From: Pseudomonadota bacterium
Lineage (GTDB): Bacteria; Desulfobacterota; Syntrophorhabdia; Syntrophorhabdales; Syntrophorhabdaceae
Reading direction: 5' to 3'
Assembly: GCA_026388315.1 (NCBI GenBank)
Contig: JAPLKA010000021.1
Coordinates: 23,154-87,153, forward strand
DNA length: 64,000 bases
The position numbers and the translations under genes were made by a program. The notes beneath the pieces were generated by a model. It saw only the letters and a program-made list of their open reading frames with translations. It ran no database searches and was not told where the DNA came from. This document shows positions 23,192-31,450 of the stretch, piece after piece (positions within the stretch are counted from its first letter, which is position 1; every line of letters begins with the position of its first letter).

Positions 23192-23563
23192 TCAGCTCAA
23201 AAATTCAGTGAGCCTTTTTATTATTGTTGATTCTCTCATCCTGTCGAAGTTACGACCGAGAGCTTCCCTGACAGCTTTTTCCGATTGAAGGAAAATGCTA
23301 TCAATAATCCCTTGTTCTTCTTTATCAAAAACAGTCAGCGATACGTATCCTAAGGGATTATTGATACCCAGCACATAGACGGTATCCTTCGATCCAAATA
23401 TGGTCAGTTTGTCGCTGTATCCGTTTTCGAGTTCATATCTTCTGTTCTGATAATCAAGGACAAGTGCAGGGTTGTATCGGCCTGCCGCAACCTGTTCAGA
23501 TATTTCTTCCTTCCGTATTTCATACTTTCTTACCCTTCTCATGTTTCTATCCTCTAATTTCAT
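23192..23563 (-). CDS. Unknown 123-aa protein
   Basis: The ATG overlaps the stop of the 37-aa membrane protein (ATGA); a second in-frame ATG eight codons on has a better RBS (GAGGATAG). Basic N-terminus (RRVRKYEIRKEEISEQVAAG), beta-rich middle (KDTVYVLGINNPLGYVSLTV) and helical end. Function unknown. Confidence 0.55.
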   Translation of the reverse strand: MKLEDRNMRRVRKYEIRKEEISEQVAAGRYNPALVLDYQNRRYELENGYSDKLTIFGSKDTVYVLGINNPLGYVSLTVFDKEEQGIIDSIFLQSEKAVREALGRNFDRMRESTIIKRLTEFLS

Positions 23564-23673
23564 TCATAAGGTATCTGAAAAGCCCTGTAGAATATCCCTA
23601 TGGCGAAATAGGCAAATCCTGATGCCACAAGGATAATGTATAACGCGTCTTTCTTAATCTTCCTGACTTTCAT
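23560..23673 (-). CDS. 37-aa single-pass membrane protein
   Basis: ATG 23671-23673 overlaps the 3' end of ArdC and follows GGGGG. The peptide MKVRKIKKDALYIILVASGF continues with AYFAIGIFYRAFQIPYE: a positive N-terminus and one hydrophobic helix of about 20 residues. The stop overlaps the next start. Overlaps on both sides support translation. Confidence 0.55.
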   Translation of the reverse strand: MKVRKIKKDALYIILVASGFAYFAIGIFYRAFQIPYE

Positions 23674-24547
23674 TGTTACCCCCGTTGATGATGAACTCCG
23701 CCGCCTTCTGCGCCTGTGCGGCAGCGAAAATGACCATCTTTTTGTCCTCATGGAGCTTGCGAAGCCATGAGCTGATGTAGGACGATGAATTTTCGATAGT
23801 AGCATTGTTTTCAATCCCGGTATGAGCGCACAAAAATGCAGCGCCCATTTCTGCTATCAACTCTTCTTTGCTGTACACTTCGCTACCGAAGTTTACCCTC
23901 TGCACCCCCTCCCTGTTGAGCCTCGACCGATGACCTGTCCAGTGAACCAATTCGTGATATATCACGGAACAGTAAGACTCCATGTTACGAAAGTATTCTT
24001 TTTTGGGTATTGTGACGGTATCTGTAGCAGGCGTATAGTACGCCTCCGTACCGTCCTTTATGGTGCACCCCGTCTTTCTGACAAGGTTTTCGCATTCAAC
24101 GATATCTGCAACGATGCTTTGCGGTGTCGGGTACGTTATTTCCTCGCACTGTTCTACGTTAAATACTGTGTAGTAGCGCAATAACGGGTATCTCTTGGAA
24201 CCTTTTGAAGCGGAACCTGTAATCTTCGTTGAAAATGCTCCCGCCGTTAATTCTGTCTCATTCTCATTGGTGTTCTTGGTAACGAAGTCGGTGAACTTCC
24301 ATAAGATAACCGGATACCCTTTTTCGCCTTTTTTTACGCTTCCATTTAGCTGCCCCGCCTGCTTGAAGGTCAGCCAATAAGGGGCTGAATAAGGTGCACA
24401 CTGCAACAATAAAGTGTTGATCCCTCTGTACTCTTTTTTTGAGACAAGATTCTGCGGCAATCCTGTCGTAAATGGCTTCTTCCAAGGAACAACGCCTTTT
24501 TCGAGGGCGGCAATAATCCTGTCTGTGATGATTTCGTATACGGACAT
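23654..24547 (-). CDS. ardC: ArdC-type anti-restriction protein
   Basis: The 297 residues have the two ArdC parts. The N-terminal ssDNA-binding domain spans about 1-125 (EKGVVPWKKPF, EYRGINTLLLQ, LTFKQA, GEKGYPVILWKF). The C-terminal zincin-like domain has YHELVHWTGH (HExxH) and EELIAEMGAAFL supplying the third ligand. ArdC proteins protect incoming plasmid DNA from type I restriction (family knowledge). It is led by conserved promoter copy 4, which suggests expression with the other element operons, and lies close to the integrase end. Confidence 0.9.
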   Translation of the reverse strand: MSVYEIITDRIIAALEKGVVPWKKPFTTGLPQNLVSKKEYRGINTLLLQCAPYSAPYWLTFKQAGQLNGSVKKGEKGYPVILWKFTDFVTKNTNENETELTAGAFSTKITGSASKGSKRYPLLRYYTVFNVEQCEEITYPTPQSIVADIVECENLVRKTGCTIKDGTEAYYTPATDTVTIPKKEYFRNMESYCSVIYHELVHWTGHRSRLNREGVQRVNFGSEVYSKEELIAEMGAAFLCAHTGIENNATIENSSSYISSWLRKLHEDKKMVIFAAAQAQKAAEFIINGGNNESQED

Positions 24548-24655
24548 ATGTCCTCCTTTTTTTGATAGTTTTTACCTGAACGGGTTTCTTGGGTTTGATT
24601 TGAATCGTTTACATTCCTCGGAGTTCGCTCCGGGGTAGTTGGGTATTTGATTGAT

Positions 24656-24705
24656 TCTTTTCGGATAGACCTACTGGTTATTCTCTATGGATATGTATTA
24701 GTTTC
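24656..24705 (-). promoter_or_regulatory. Conserved element promoter, copy 4
   Basis: Minus strand: AACTAATACATATCCATAGA, then CAGTAGGTCTATCCGAAAAG. The spacing between the two blocks is about 4 bp longer than in copies 2 and 3, and the first block has C for G. It lies 109 bp before the ArdC start. Confidence 0.55.
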
Positions 24706-24736
24706 TGGCTAACATCAAATAATTAATCCTGTCGAT

Positions 24737-24760
24737 AGTAATACATTTTAATATGAAACT
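24737..24760 (+). promoter_or_regulatory. GTAATAC element before the repeat-protein gene
   Basis: AGTAATACATTTTAATATGA on the plus strand, about 60 bp upstream of ATG 24804 and back-to-back with promoter copy 4. First block only. Confidence 0.45.
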
Positions 24761-24803
24761 AAAAAGTTTTTGTGAATAAAATTTAAAATAAAAGGGGATT
24801 TCT

Positions 24804-25781
24804 ATGCTTACTCTATACAAAGCCAATCTCAACAAAGCCAATCACAAACTAACTCTATCCAATAATTATAAAGATTGTGATAACCAAACCTATGACAATC
24901 AGCTTCATTACCATGTTATTTATGAGCTTGCCATGCACACTGCGAGAAATAAATATGAACATAAAGTACGTGATGTAATCGAAGAGATACACGATTTATG
25001 CGGTGATTTATCGTACAGAGAAGGTATTCTCGAAGAATTTTACGGTGATCAAGCTTTTGCTCGCCGCATTGCAAAATTTGTTAGCTCTGGCTATGAGCCC
25101 ACGGCAGATTTGACAAGGTATAAGTGCGTCGATGTTGTCGATATTTACCTTTGTCTCGCATATTTTTCTTGCATGAGTGGTTGGAAAACCAGCGATATTA
25201 ACGTGTTAAAGAAACACCAAGACATGGCTTATTATTTAGCGATTGATTCAAGCGCTACACTCTGGACCACCAACGATAAAGAGATACTTTCTTTTTGTGA
25301 TGGTAAGGTTGCGCTTGAACTTGCAAAGAATTCAGTTTTAAACGGCTGGACAACTGATGACAAAGAGATACTTAAACTTTGCCGGGGGGAAGTTGCGCTT
25401 GTGCTTGCAGGCAATTCTGTTAAAACCGGCTGGACCACCAATGACAAAGAGATACTTATGCTACAAAAATACAGTAGCAACACCATTACATTGGATCTTG
25501 CAAAGAATTCAAATAAAAACGGCTGGACAACTGATGACAAAGAGATACTTTCCCTCCACCATGGTCGCGTTGCGCTTAATCTTGCAAAGAATTCAGGTAA
25601 AACCGGCTGGACAACTGATGACAAAGAGATACTTTCCCTTCACCAAGGGGGCGTTGCGTTCTGGCTGTCAAAATGTCAGAAACTGTCTACAAGCGATAGC
25701 AAAATATTATATCTGGTAGAAGCATATCGTAACCAATACAACAAAAGGATTTTTAACCTGAGAAAAAAAACTGTTTCATAG
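24804..25781 (+). CDS. Protein with 33-residue WTT(D/N)DKEIL repeats
   Basis: The 325-residue protein starts at ATG behind AAAAGGGG. Residues 1-115 are non-repetitive. From about residue 120 there are five clear repeats of about 33 residues plus degenerate ones at both ends: GWTTDDKEILSLHHGRVALN, LAKNSGKT and so on. Each repeat looks like two helices (DKEIL..., VAL.LAKNS), so the region probably forms a solenoid for protein contact. The repeats are also near-identical at DNA level, so recent expansion is likely. The family is unknown. It sits between ArdC and the excisionase, a usual place for accessory defence or counter-defence genes. Confidence 0.6.
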   Translation: MLTLYKANLNKANHKLTLSNNYKDCDNQTYDNQLHYHVIYELAMHTARNKYEHKVRDVIEEIHDLCGDLSYREGILEEFYGDQAFARRIAKFVSSGYEPTADLTRYKCVDVVDIYLCLAYFSCMSGWKTSDINVLKKHQDMAYYLAIDSSATLWTTNDKEILSFCDGKVALELAKNSVLNGWTTDDKEILKLCRGEVALVLAGNSVKTGWTTNDKEILMLQKYSSNTITLDLAKNSNKNGWTTDDKEILSLHHGRVALNLAKNSGKTGWTTDDKEILSLHQGGVAFWLSKCQKLSTSDSKILYLVEAYRNQYNKRIFNLRKKTVS

Positions 25782-25792
25782 AGGGATACAGA

Positions 25793-26023
25793 ATGGGTAC
25801 GCTTGATGACATAAATCCCCGTTGGCTATCGGTAAAACTCGCCTGTGCTTATTCGTCGATGTCAAAAAACACAATAAAGAAATATCTTATCACGGGCGAG
25901 ATAGCCGGGAGCAAAAAAGGTGGTAAATGGTATGTTGATAAAAATTCTATTGATGCGTTCTTTCAGGAGGACACGGCGCGGGCGCACGAAATAGCAGATA
26001 AGATTTTATCGAGGATGAAATAA
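25793..26023 (+). CDS. Excisionase-like MerR-type DNA-binding protein
   Basis: The 76 residues contain the helix-turn-helix and wing of the excisionase family: WLSVKLACAYSSMSKNTIKK, then YLITGEIAGSKKGGKWYVDK and a helix with DAFFQED. ATG follows AGAGGG. It lies just before the integrase on the same strand, so it probably controls excision or integrase expression. Its target sites are unknown. Confidence 0.85.
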   Translation: MGTLDDINPRWLSVKLACAYSSMSKNTIKKYLITGEIAGSKKGGKWYVDKNSIDAFFQEDTARAHEIADKILSRMK

Positions 26024-26028
26024 TTGTC

Positions 26029-26057
26029 TTGACAGATAAATTGTTATTTTTTAAGAT
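26029..26057 (+). promoter_or_regulatory. Sigma-70 promoter immediately before the integrase
   Basis: TTGACA (26029-26034), 17-bp spacer, TAAGAT (26052-26057). Transcription would start about 26064, right at ATG 26065, giving a leaderless mRNA. This contrasts with the GTAATAC promoters of the other element operons and suggests that integrase uses the host sigma factor. Confidence 0.65.
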
Positions 26058-26064
26058 CGACACC

Positions 26065-27081
26065 ATGAGGTTATTTAAACGTGCTAACGGTATTTATTAC
26101 GTAGAGTTAAAGCACAACCAAAAACAATCTCTCCATACTAAAGACAAAAGTATCGCTCAGACCGCTTTCAACAGGCTAAAGCGTGGTGTGCTTTCGGGAA
26201 AGCTAACAGAACTTAGCAGTAAGGGCAGCACGATTACCCTTGAACAATTCAAAAAAGATTACATTAAGATTGTGAGCTCAACAAAAGAAGCATCCTCAGA
26301 ACGATCCGACGACCTTTCTTTTAGAAAATTCATCGACAATGTAGGCAATAAAGCATTGAGAAATATTACCAGCAAAGACATTTCTACATTTCATTCCGAC
26401 GTGTTAGCATCGGGCGCGAGTAAATCAACGGTGAACACCTATATTAGAAGGCTAAAGGCAGCCTTTAACAAAGCCGTAGATTGGAAATACCTATCAGAAA
26501 ACCCTTATTTAAAGCACAAACAATACAAGGAAGATGAAAAAATACCCCGTTACCTGGAAATAAAAGAAGTGGCTGTTTTATTCAAGGCAATTACCGATCC
26601 TGACTTTAGCACTATGGTTTATACATACATTCTTACCGGATGCAGGCGTGCGGAGCTTGTCAGGCTTAGATGGGAGCATATCAAAGAAGATTATATTATC
26701 ATTGTCAAGACGAAGACCCACGCAGAGCGGACCGTAACGATTTCGGAAGAATTAAAGGCTATCCTAAAGCCGATAAAACGCAATATAGGTTTTGTTTTCC
26801 CCAGGTGGAGATCGCCAGACGCCATATCAAGAAAGTTTCACGGGTATGTTAAAGATGCAAAGATACCGAATATTAGATTGCACGACCTCAGACATACGAC
26901 AGCCAGTTATCTTGCGATGTCAGGCGAAACCCTTGACAACATTGCTAACATCCTCGGCCATTCCGACAAAAGAACAACAAAAATATATGCCCACTTGTCC
27001 CCGGCGTATCAGAAAAAAGCAATGGACAAAATAGGTCCAGCGCTCGGTCTTTCCAGAAAAATATTGCGTTCTATTAAGTAA
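26065..27081 (+). CDS. int: Tyrosine-type site-specific integrase
   Basis: From ATG 26065 the product has 338 residues (MRLFKRANGIYYVELKHNQK); a TTG at 26029 would lie inside the -35 box. An SAM-like core-binding domain (about 65-150) precedes the catalytic domain. The active-site residues are Arg in TGCRRAELVRLRW, His-x-x-Arg in LHDLRHTTASYLA, His in LGHSDKRTTKIYAHL and the Tyr in the same segment. It integrates the element at the tRNA-Thr site found 72 bp downstream. Confidence 0.93.
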   Translation: MRLFKRANGIYYVELKHNQKQSLHTKDKSIAQTAFNRLKRGVLSGKLTELSSKGSTITLEQFKKDYIKIVSSTKEASSERSDDLSFRKFIDNVGNKALRNITSKDISTFHSDVLASGASKSTVNTYIRRLKAAFNKAVDWKYLSENPYLKHKQYKEDEKIPRYLEIKEVAVLFKAITDPDFSTMVYTYILTGCRRAELVRLRWEHIKEDYIIIVKTKTHAERTVTISEELKAILKPIKRNIGFVFPRWRSPDAISRKFHGYVKDAKIPNIRLHDLRHTTASYLAMSGETLDNIANILGHSDKRTTKIYAHLSPAYQKKAMDKIGPALGLSRKILRSIK

Positions 27082-27152
27082 AACAAAAAAAGGGGATTGC
27101 TCTCAAAATGCGCCCACTTGCTTGTAAGTGTTTGATATTATTAGATGAGAAA

Positions 27153-27200
27153 CCTCACTCGTAATGAGCAGGTCCGGGGTTCAATTCCCCGCGTCGGCTT
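27153..27200 (+). other. 3' fragment of tRNA-Thr(CGU), probable attachment site
   Basis: The sequence CCTCACTCGTAATGAG followed by the T arm GGGGTTCAATTCCCC and CGTCGGCT is the 3' part of a tRNA with anticodon CGU. The matching 5' acceptor arm and D arm are absent upstream, so this is a fragment. It lies next to the integrase, as expected for an att site; the intact tRNA should flank the other, unseen end. Confidence 0.75.
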
Positions 27201-27279
27201 GTAATTTCAATAAGTTACAAACCTCCCAAAAAGACAACCGACAACACACTGACAACATCACAGAAGAGGGGCATTAATT

Positions 27280-27414
27280 GTGGCCGTAAAATCAGACGAT
27301 GTCATAGAAATTAAAGACCGCAGGGACACTCCATTTTATATTTGTGATGATGCTCTTGTCGAACGTGCAGGAAAGCATATCGGGCCATTTGGCGGAGCCA
27401 TAAAGTTTTTATAG
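27280..27414 (+). pseudogene. Truncated N-terminus of an HTH/replication-type protein
   Basis: GTG at 27280 behind GAGGGG opens 44 codons ending GPFGGAIKFL. The segment IEIKDRRDTPFYICDDALV followed by GPFG resembles the start of helix-turn-helix proteins of mobile elements, which continue well beyond this point. It looks like a relic of an earlier insertion at the same tRNA site. Family likeness is from memory and tentative. Confidence 0.4.
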
Positions 27415-27457
27415 CAATTATAGCGGAGAGCTATCAATGTACGAGGAAATTAAAATG

Positions 27458-27530
27458 CGTCCCCACGGAGATTCGAACTCCGGTTGCCGGCGTGAAAGGC
27501 CAGTGTCCTAGGCCTCTAGACGATGGGGAC
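27458..27530 (-). tRNA. tRNA-Glu (UUC)
   Basis: Minus strand: acceptor GTCCCCA pairs with TGGGGAC. The anticodon loop is CTTTCAC with anticodon TTC, and the T arm CCGGAGTTCGAATCTCCG is typical. No CCA is encoded. Just inside the host chromosome beyond the element boundary. Confidence 0.93.
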
Positions 27531-27536
27531 ATTTTT

Positions 27537-27609
27537 GGGCCGTGCAAGACTTGAACTTGCGACTCTCTGCTTAAAAGGCAGATACTCTACCAACCTGAGT
27601 TAACGGCCC
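27537..27609 (-). tRNA. tRNA-Lys (UUU)
   Basis: Minus strand: acceptor GGGCCGT with its complement ACGGCCC, anticodon loop CTTTTAA with anticodon TTT, T arm with GTTCAAG. Six bases from tRNA-Glu and presumably co-transcribed. The 450 bp beyond it (27610-28061) contain only the hairpin at 27811-27858. Confidence 0.93.
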
Positions 27610-27810
27610 GTGAGCCTATAAAGATATGAAAATTTTCAGGTATTGTCAAGTCTAATGAAGTCGATCACACAACAATTAAAACTAAGACGAAAAAAGACGG
27701 TCCAAGAAAGCCCATTACAAAGCCCTCTAAAAGGTGTCAAAAATGTATACACTGTAACTGCTCAATAACGCTGAACTTATTTATTACACTTTTCTATTCG
27801 CCTGCCATGA

Positions 27811-27858
27811 AGCCTAATAGAATCAATTGAAAATACCATTGTTTCTATTAGGCTTTTT
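27811..27858 (+). terminator. 12-bp stem hairpin with T run
   Basis: AGCCTAATAGAA (27811-27822) pairs with TTCTATTAGGCT (27843-27854), followed by TTTTT. It could end a plus-strand transcript from the element side or be a remnant repeat end; nothing else is readable in the surrounding 450 bp. Confidence 0.55.
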
Positions 27859-28061
27859 GACTGCTTAACAGAGAGTCATAATAAGATAACCCTTATAATA
27901 CCAATAATATGGAAATGGATGTCTACAACTTTTTAACAAGTTTTTCACAAAACATGTTGAAAATATCTCCAACCGCTTAATACCAAATTGCAAATGAGGT
28001 TTAAGGCTCTGAGCAAAGTTAAGCGTTATATGCAAACAGGTATAAAGAGGGGCGAAGGTTA

Positions 28062-28532
28062 TTAACGGGTTAAAAAGCCTGTAAAACCAACTTTCGTGCC
28101 AACCTTCAGATTACAACGGTCCGCTGTTCCTCCATTGATTTCAAGGACATATCTGGCCGGGGCTTTTGAAGCAATAGTGGTTTCGTCATGTGGTTTTGCA
28201 AAACGGTAAATGTCGGCAACCATAAATCTTGAATCTATAAAAACCATATCGAGGGAGATAAAAGTATTTCTCATCCAGAAAAACCTTATTTCATCACCGC
28301 TGAATATGAAAAGCATCCCGGCATTTTGACCGAGCGACTTTCTGAACATGAGCCCCTTCTCGTGCTCCTGAGGTGTCGACGCAAGCTCAACCTTAAAACT
28401 GCATAGCTTTTTCTCATCATCTCCATAAAAAGTTACAGTTTTGTCTTTCGCATAAACATGATATGGATAAAAATATCCAAAGAGTGTAATGAACAGTACG
28501 GGTAATAAAAAAAAACGAATGTGATCAACCAT
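28062..28532 (-). CDS. DUF192 family exported protein
   Basis: I chose ATG 28530-28532, which overlaps the DedA stop (ATGGTTGA). The 156 residues begin with a signal-peptide-like helix ([13 protein letters not shown]). The DUF192 core follows: [47 protein letters not shown] and [11 protein letters not shown]192 proteins are small beta-barrels, often secreted, of unknown biochemical role. Translationally coupled to DedA. Confidence 0.85.
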   Translation of the reverse strand: MVDHIRFFLLPVLFITLFGYFYPYHVYAKDKTVTFYGDDEKKLCSFKVELASTPQEHEKGLMFRKSLGQNAGMLFIFSGDEIRFFWMRNTFISLDMVFIDSRFMVADIYRFAKPHDETTIASKAPARYVLEINGGTADRCNLKVGTKVGFTGFLTR

Positions 28533-29169
28533 TTTTTCTATATTTATGCCGCAAAAATTCAATAACACCAGGCAAAATTGAAATAATAACGATTGCGAGG
28601 ATAACAAAGGAAAAGTTCTTTTTTACAAAGGTCAGATTGCCAAAATAATAACCGGCAAACATACAGAGCGCTATCCAGGCAACACCGCCTATTACGTTAT
28701 AACTGATAAACTTCCAGTAGGTCATGCTTCCAATCCCCGCAACAAAAGGAGCAAAGGTTCTGATGATAGGCATAAAACGTGCGATAACAATGGTTTTTCC
28801 GCCATATTTTTCATAAAACCGATGCGTACGTTCGAGGTGTTCTTTATTGAGAAAGCGTATCTTTTCTTTTTGGAAAATCTTTGGCCCCACAAAACTCCCG
28901 ATCCAGTAATTAACGGTATCGCCTGCTATGGCAGCTAATGAAAGGAGCACAAACAGCCAGGCAATATCTAAAGACCCTAATGCAGCAAATGTGCCTGCTG
29001 CAAACAACAATGAGTCCCCTGGAAGAATCGGTGTTACCACAAGACCTGTTTCACAAAAAATGATGAGAAAAAGAATCAGATAGGTCCAGAGTCCATAATC
29101 CTTAATAAGAGCGCCAAGATGCAAGTCAATATGGATTACAAAATCAATAATATATTTTATCCATTCCAT
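28525..29169 (-). CDS. DedA family membrane protein
   Basis: The 214 residues have five to six membrane segments and the DedA signature. This includes [19 protein letters not shown] near residue 40, GDTVNYWIG, the basic [19 protein letters not shown] and the following FAPFVAGIG with the Arg pair. DedA proteins act in lipid carrier or phospholipid transport and membrane potential maintenance (family knowledge). Divergent from htpX across a 135-bp promoter region. Confidence 0.92.
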   Translation of the reverse strand: MEWIKYIIDFVIHIDLHLGALIKDYGLWTYLILFLIIFCETGLVVTPILPGDSLLFAAGTFAALGSLDIAWLFVLLSLAAIAGDTVNYWIGSFVGPKIFQKEKIRFLNKEHLERTHRFYEKYGGKTIVIARFMPIIRTFAPFVAGIGSMTYWKFISYNVIGGVAWIALCMFAGYYFGNLTFVKKNFSFVILAIVIISILPGVIEFLRHKYRKNG

Positions 29170-29249
29170 TTAATATCCTCAGAGACATTTTTTCGCTGTA
29201 TAGTACACTGATATAAACAAAGAGTCAACGGTTGAAACCCTGCCCTGCC

Positions 29250-29276
29250 TTGACAAAATGTGTAAATGTGTATAAT
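29250..29276 (+). promoter_or_regulatory. Putative sigma-70 promoter of htpX
   Basis: TTGACA at 29250 and TATAAT at 29271 with a 15-bp spacer, slightly short of the optimum, 29 bp upstream of ATG 29305. Both hexamers are perfect. Confidence 0.5.
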
Positions 29277-29304
29277 TTAATACTAAATTCATCCGGGGGT
29301 TTAA

Positions 29305-30159
29305 ATGAATCAAGCAAAAACATTTTTTCTGATGGTTTTTTTAACAATTATTTTTGTTGCCCTGGGAAGCATGATAGGTGGTCAGACAGGCGCTTATATT
29401 GCCTTTATGATAGCCCTGATAATGAATGTTGTTAGCTACTGGTTCTGTGACAAGATCGTCCTGGCCATGTACAGTGCAAAGCCGGTTTCAGAGAAAGAAG
29501 CGCCACAACTTTACAGTATCGTCAATAATCTTTCCCAGAAGGCATCCATTCCAATGCCGAGGGTTTACGTAATAGAAAATGAGAGTCCGAATGCTTTCGC
29601 AACAGGAAGAAATCCATCGAATGGCGTGGTTGCCGTAACAACCGGGATTTTACGCATATTAAACAGGGATGAGCTTGAAGGCGTGATCGCCCATGAAATG
29701 TCCCACATAAAACACAGGGATATTCTCATCCAGACTGTTGCAGCGACACTTGCCGGGGCTATTACCATGATTGCCAATTGGGCAAGATTTGCAGCTTTCT
29801 TTGGCGGAGGCAGCAGTGATGACGAAGATGGCAGAGGCAATATCTTTAGTGTCATTATCTTCTCTATTTTTGCCGCCTTCGCAGCAATGCTCATACAACT
29901 CGCTATTTCCAGGTCCAGGGAATATCTTGCAGATGAAGGGGGAGCAAGGCTTTCGGGAAATCCTTTGCACTTATCGGGTGCACTAAAAAAATTAAGTGCT
30001 GGAGTTGCACTCACTCCTATGAACAATGCAAATCCTTCAACTGCACCGCTCTTCATTGTGAATCCATTTACTGCAAAAGGAGTTCTTGCCCTTTTCAGCA
30101 CCCACCCTCCAATGGAAGAAAGGATAAAAAGATTGGAGGAGATGGCTTATAGAAGATAG
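29305..30159 (+). CDS. htpX: HtpX family membrane zinc protease
   Basis: The 284 residues have two N-terminal membrane helices ([36 protein letters not shown]), the zinc motif [10 protein letters not shown] at about residue 130, two further hydrophobic helices, and [15 protein letters not shown] supplying the third ligand Glu. It degrades damaged inner-membrane proteins. Length and layout match E. coli HtpX (293 aa). The end overlaps the expected rsmB start, so the genes are coupled. Confidence 0.95.
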   Translation: MNQAKTFFLMVFLTIIFVALGSMIGGQTGAYIAFMIALIMNVVSYWFCDKIVLAMYSAKPVSEKEAPQLYSIVNNLSQKASIPMPRVYVIENESPNAFATGRNPSNGVVAVTTGILRILNRDELEGVIAHEMSHIKHRDILIQTVAATLAGAITMIANWARFAAFFGGGSSDDEDGRGNIFSVIIFSIFAAFAAMLIQLAISRSREYLADEGGARLSGNPLHLSGALKKLSAGVALTPMNNANPSTAPLFIVNPFTAKGVLALFSTHPPMEERIKRLEEMAYRR

Positions 30160-31450
30160 TTTCGGATCCACCCTAAGATCGCTGACAATCCAGATAGTTA
30201 AGAAGGTCGAAGAAGGCTACTTTCTCGATGAAGTCATTAATAGCTTTTTTTCACGCTATACCCTTTCTGATGCTCAAAAATCATTAATTTACGAGATATC
30301 TTCCGGTGTAATACGCTGGAAGGGTTTCCTCAATTGGGTAATATCCCGGCTTGTCAAAAAAAATGTGAAACAGGAGATCAGGTATCTTCTCTGGGCAAGC
30401 ATCTACCAGATTTCTTTTATGAAAAAAGGAGACTATCACATTGTCAACGAAACTGTCGACTATGCCAAGAAAGAATACGGCACTTACGTGGCTGGTTTTA
30501 TCAATGCCGTCTTACGAAAATTCATCCGTGAATCAGATGAATTTTCGAAAATTCGAGATGCCGGGTACCCGCTTACGGGTGTTGAGATTCGAGATTTGCC
30601 TTTAGCATATTCTTTCCCAGAATGGCTCACAAAAAGATGGCTTGAACGATACGGAAAGGAAAATGCAGTAAGACTTTTCGAGTTCCTGAATAAGACGCCT
30701 GAATTCTCCATAAGAGTAGACATCAACCGGATGAGCAGGGATGAAGCGGCAGAAGAGCTTGAAGGCAAAGGTATCAAAACAAGAAAAGGTCCTTATTCGG
30801 AATATGCCCTCTATGTAGACAGGCTCATGCCGGTATTTAAAACTACCCTTTTTAAAAAAGGTTTGATCCGCATTCAGGACGAGGCATCCCAGCTTGTGGG
30901 TCTGTCAATTCAGCCGGAAAAAGGAGATATAATTTTAGACGCATGCGCAGGATTAGGCACAAAAACCCTGCACATACAGGAACGCTCACACGACGCCTTT
31001 ATTTTTGCTATGGATAACGAATTCAAAAGGTTGCAATCTATAAGTAGAGACACCGATCGCCTGCTGGGAGATGCGCTCCACAACCCTTTTAAAAAAGAAA
31101 GCATTGACATTATTCTCATTGATGCACCATGTTCGTCACTTGGTATTATAAGAAAACACCCCGAAATAAAATGGCGCAGGAATGAGAAAGATATTGTTGA
31201 TTTCGGAAATTATCAGCTCGAATTACTCGACTCACTATGGGATAATCTGAAAACCAATGGACATATGGTATATAGCGTCTGTTCATTTGAGCCGGAAGAG
31301 ACCCTTCAGGTAATAGAAAGGTTTAAAAACAAAAGATCATTTGTGCTTGAAAATCCACTCCCTTTTCTGTTTAATAGAGAATATTTTTTATCTCTCCCTT
31401 ATGAAACAGAGATGGATGGATTTTTCATCGCAAGATTAAAAAAGATATGA
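30149..31450 (+). CDS. rsmB: 16S rRNA m5C methyltransferase RsmB/Sun family
   Basis: The homologous frame has the NusB-like N-terminal domain ([35 protein letters not shown]) and the Rossmann methyltransferase. The latter has [47 protein letters not shown] with the PC motif, and [11 protein letters not shown] with the catalytic Cys. Between the stop at 30125-30127 and GTG 30365 the frame has no ATG, GTG or TTG, yet conserved residues begin near 30174. The best start is AUA at 30149, with GGAGGAG upstream and overlap with the htpX stop. This gives 433 residues, the normal family length. Confidence 0.85.
   Translation: MEDSFGSTLRSLTIQIVKKVEEGYFLDEVINSFFSRYTLSDAQKSLIYEISSGVIRWKGFLNWVISRLVKKNVKQEIRYLLWASIYQISFMKKGDYHIVNETVDYAKKEYGTYVAGFINAVLRKFIRESDEFSKIRDAGYPLTGVEIRDLPLAYSFPEWLTKRWLERYGKENAVRLFEFLNKTPEFSIRVDINRMSRDEAAEELEGKGIKTRKGPYSEYALYVDRLMPVFKTTLFKKGLIRIQDEASQLVGLSIQPEKGDIILDACAGLGTKTLHIQERSHDAFIFAMDNEFKRLQSISRDTDRLLGDALHNPFKKESIDIILIDAPCSSLGIIRKHPEIKWRRNEKDIVDFGNYQLELLDSLWDNLKTNGHMVYSVCSFEPEETLQVIERFKNKRSFVLENPLPFLFNREYFLSLPYETEMDGFFIARLKKI

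Noticed and set aside
1..27081. Complete prophage
   Set aside because: No terminase, portal, capsid, tail or lysis gene is visible; the left part is outside the window, so only an unspecified integrated element can be claimed.
28525..28607. Longer DUF192 start at 28607
   Set aside because: It would overlap DedA by 83 bp and precede the natural signal peptide; the ATG overlapping the DedA stop fits better.
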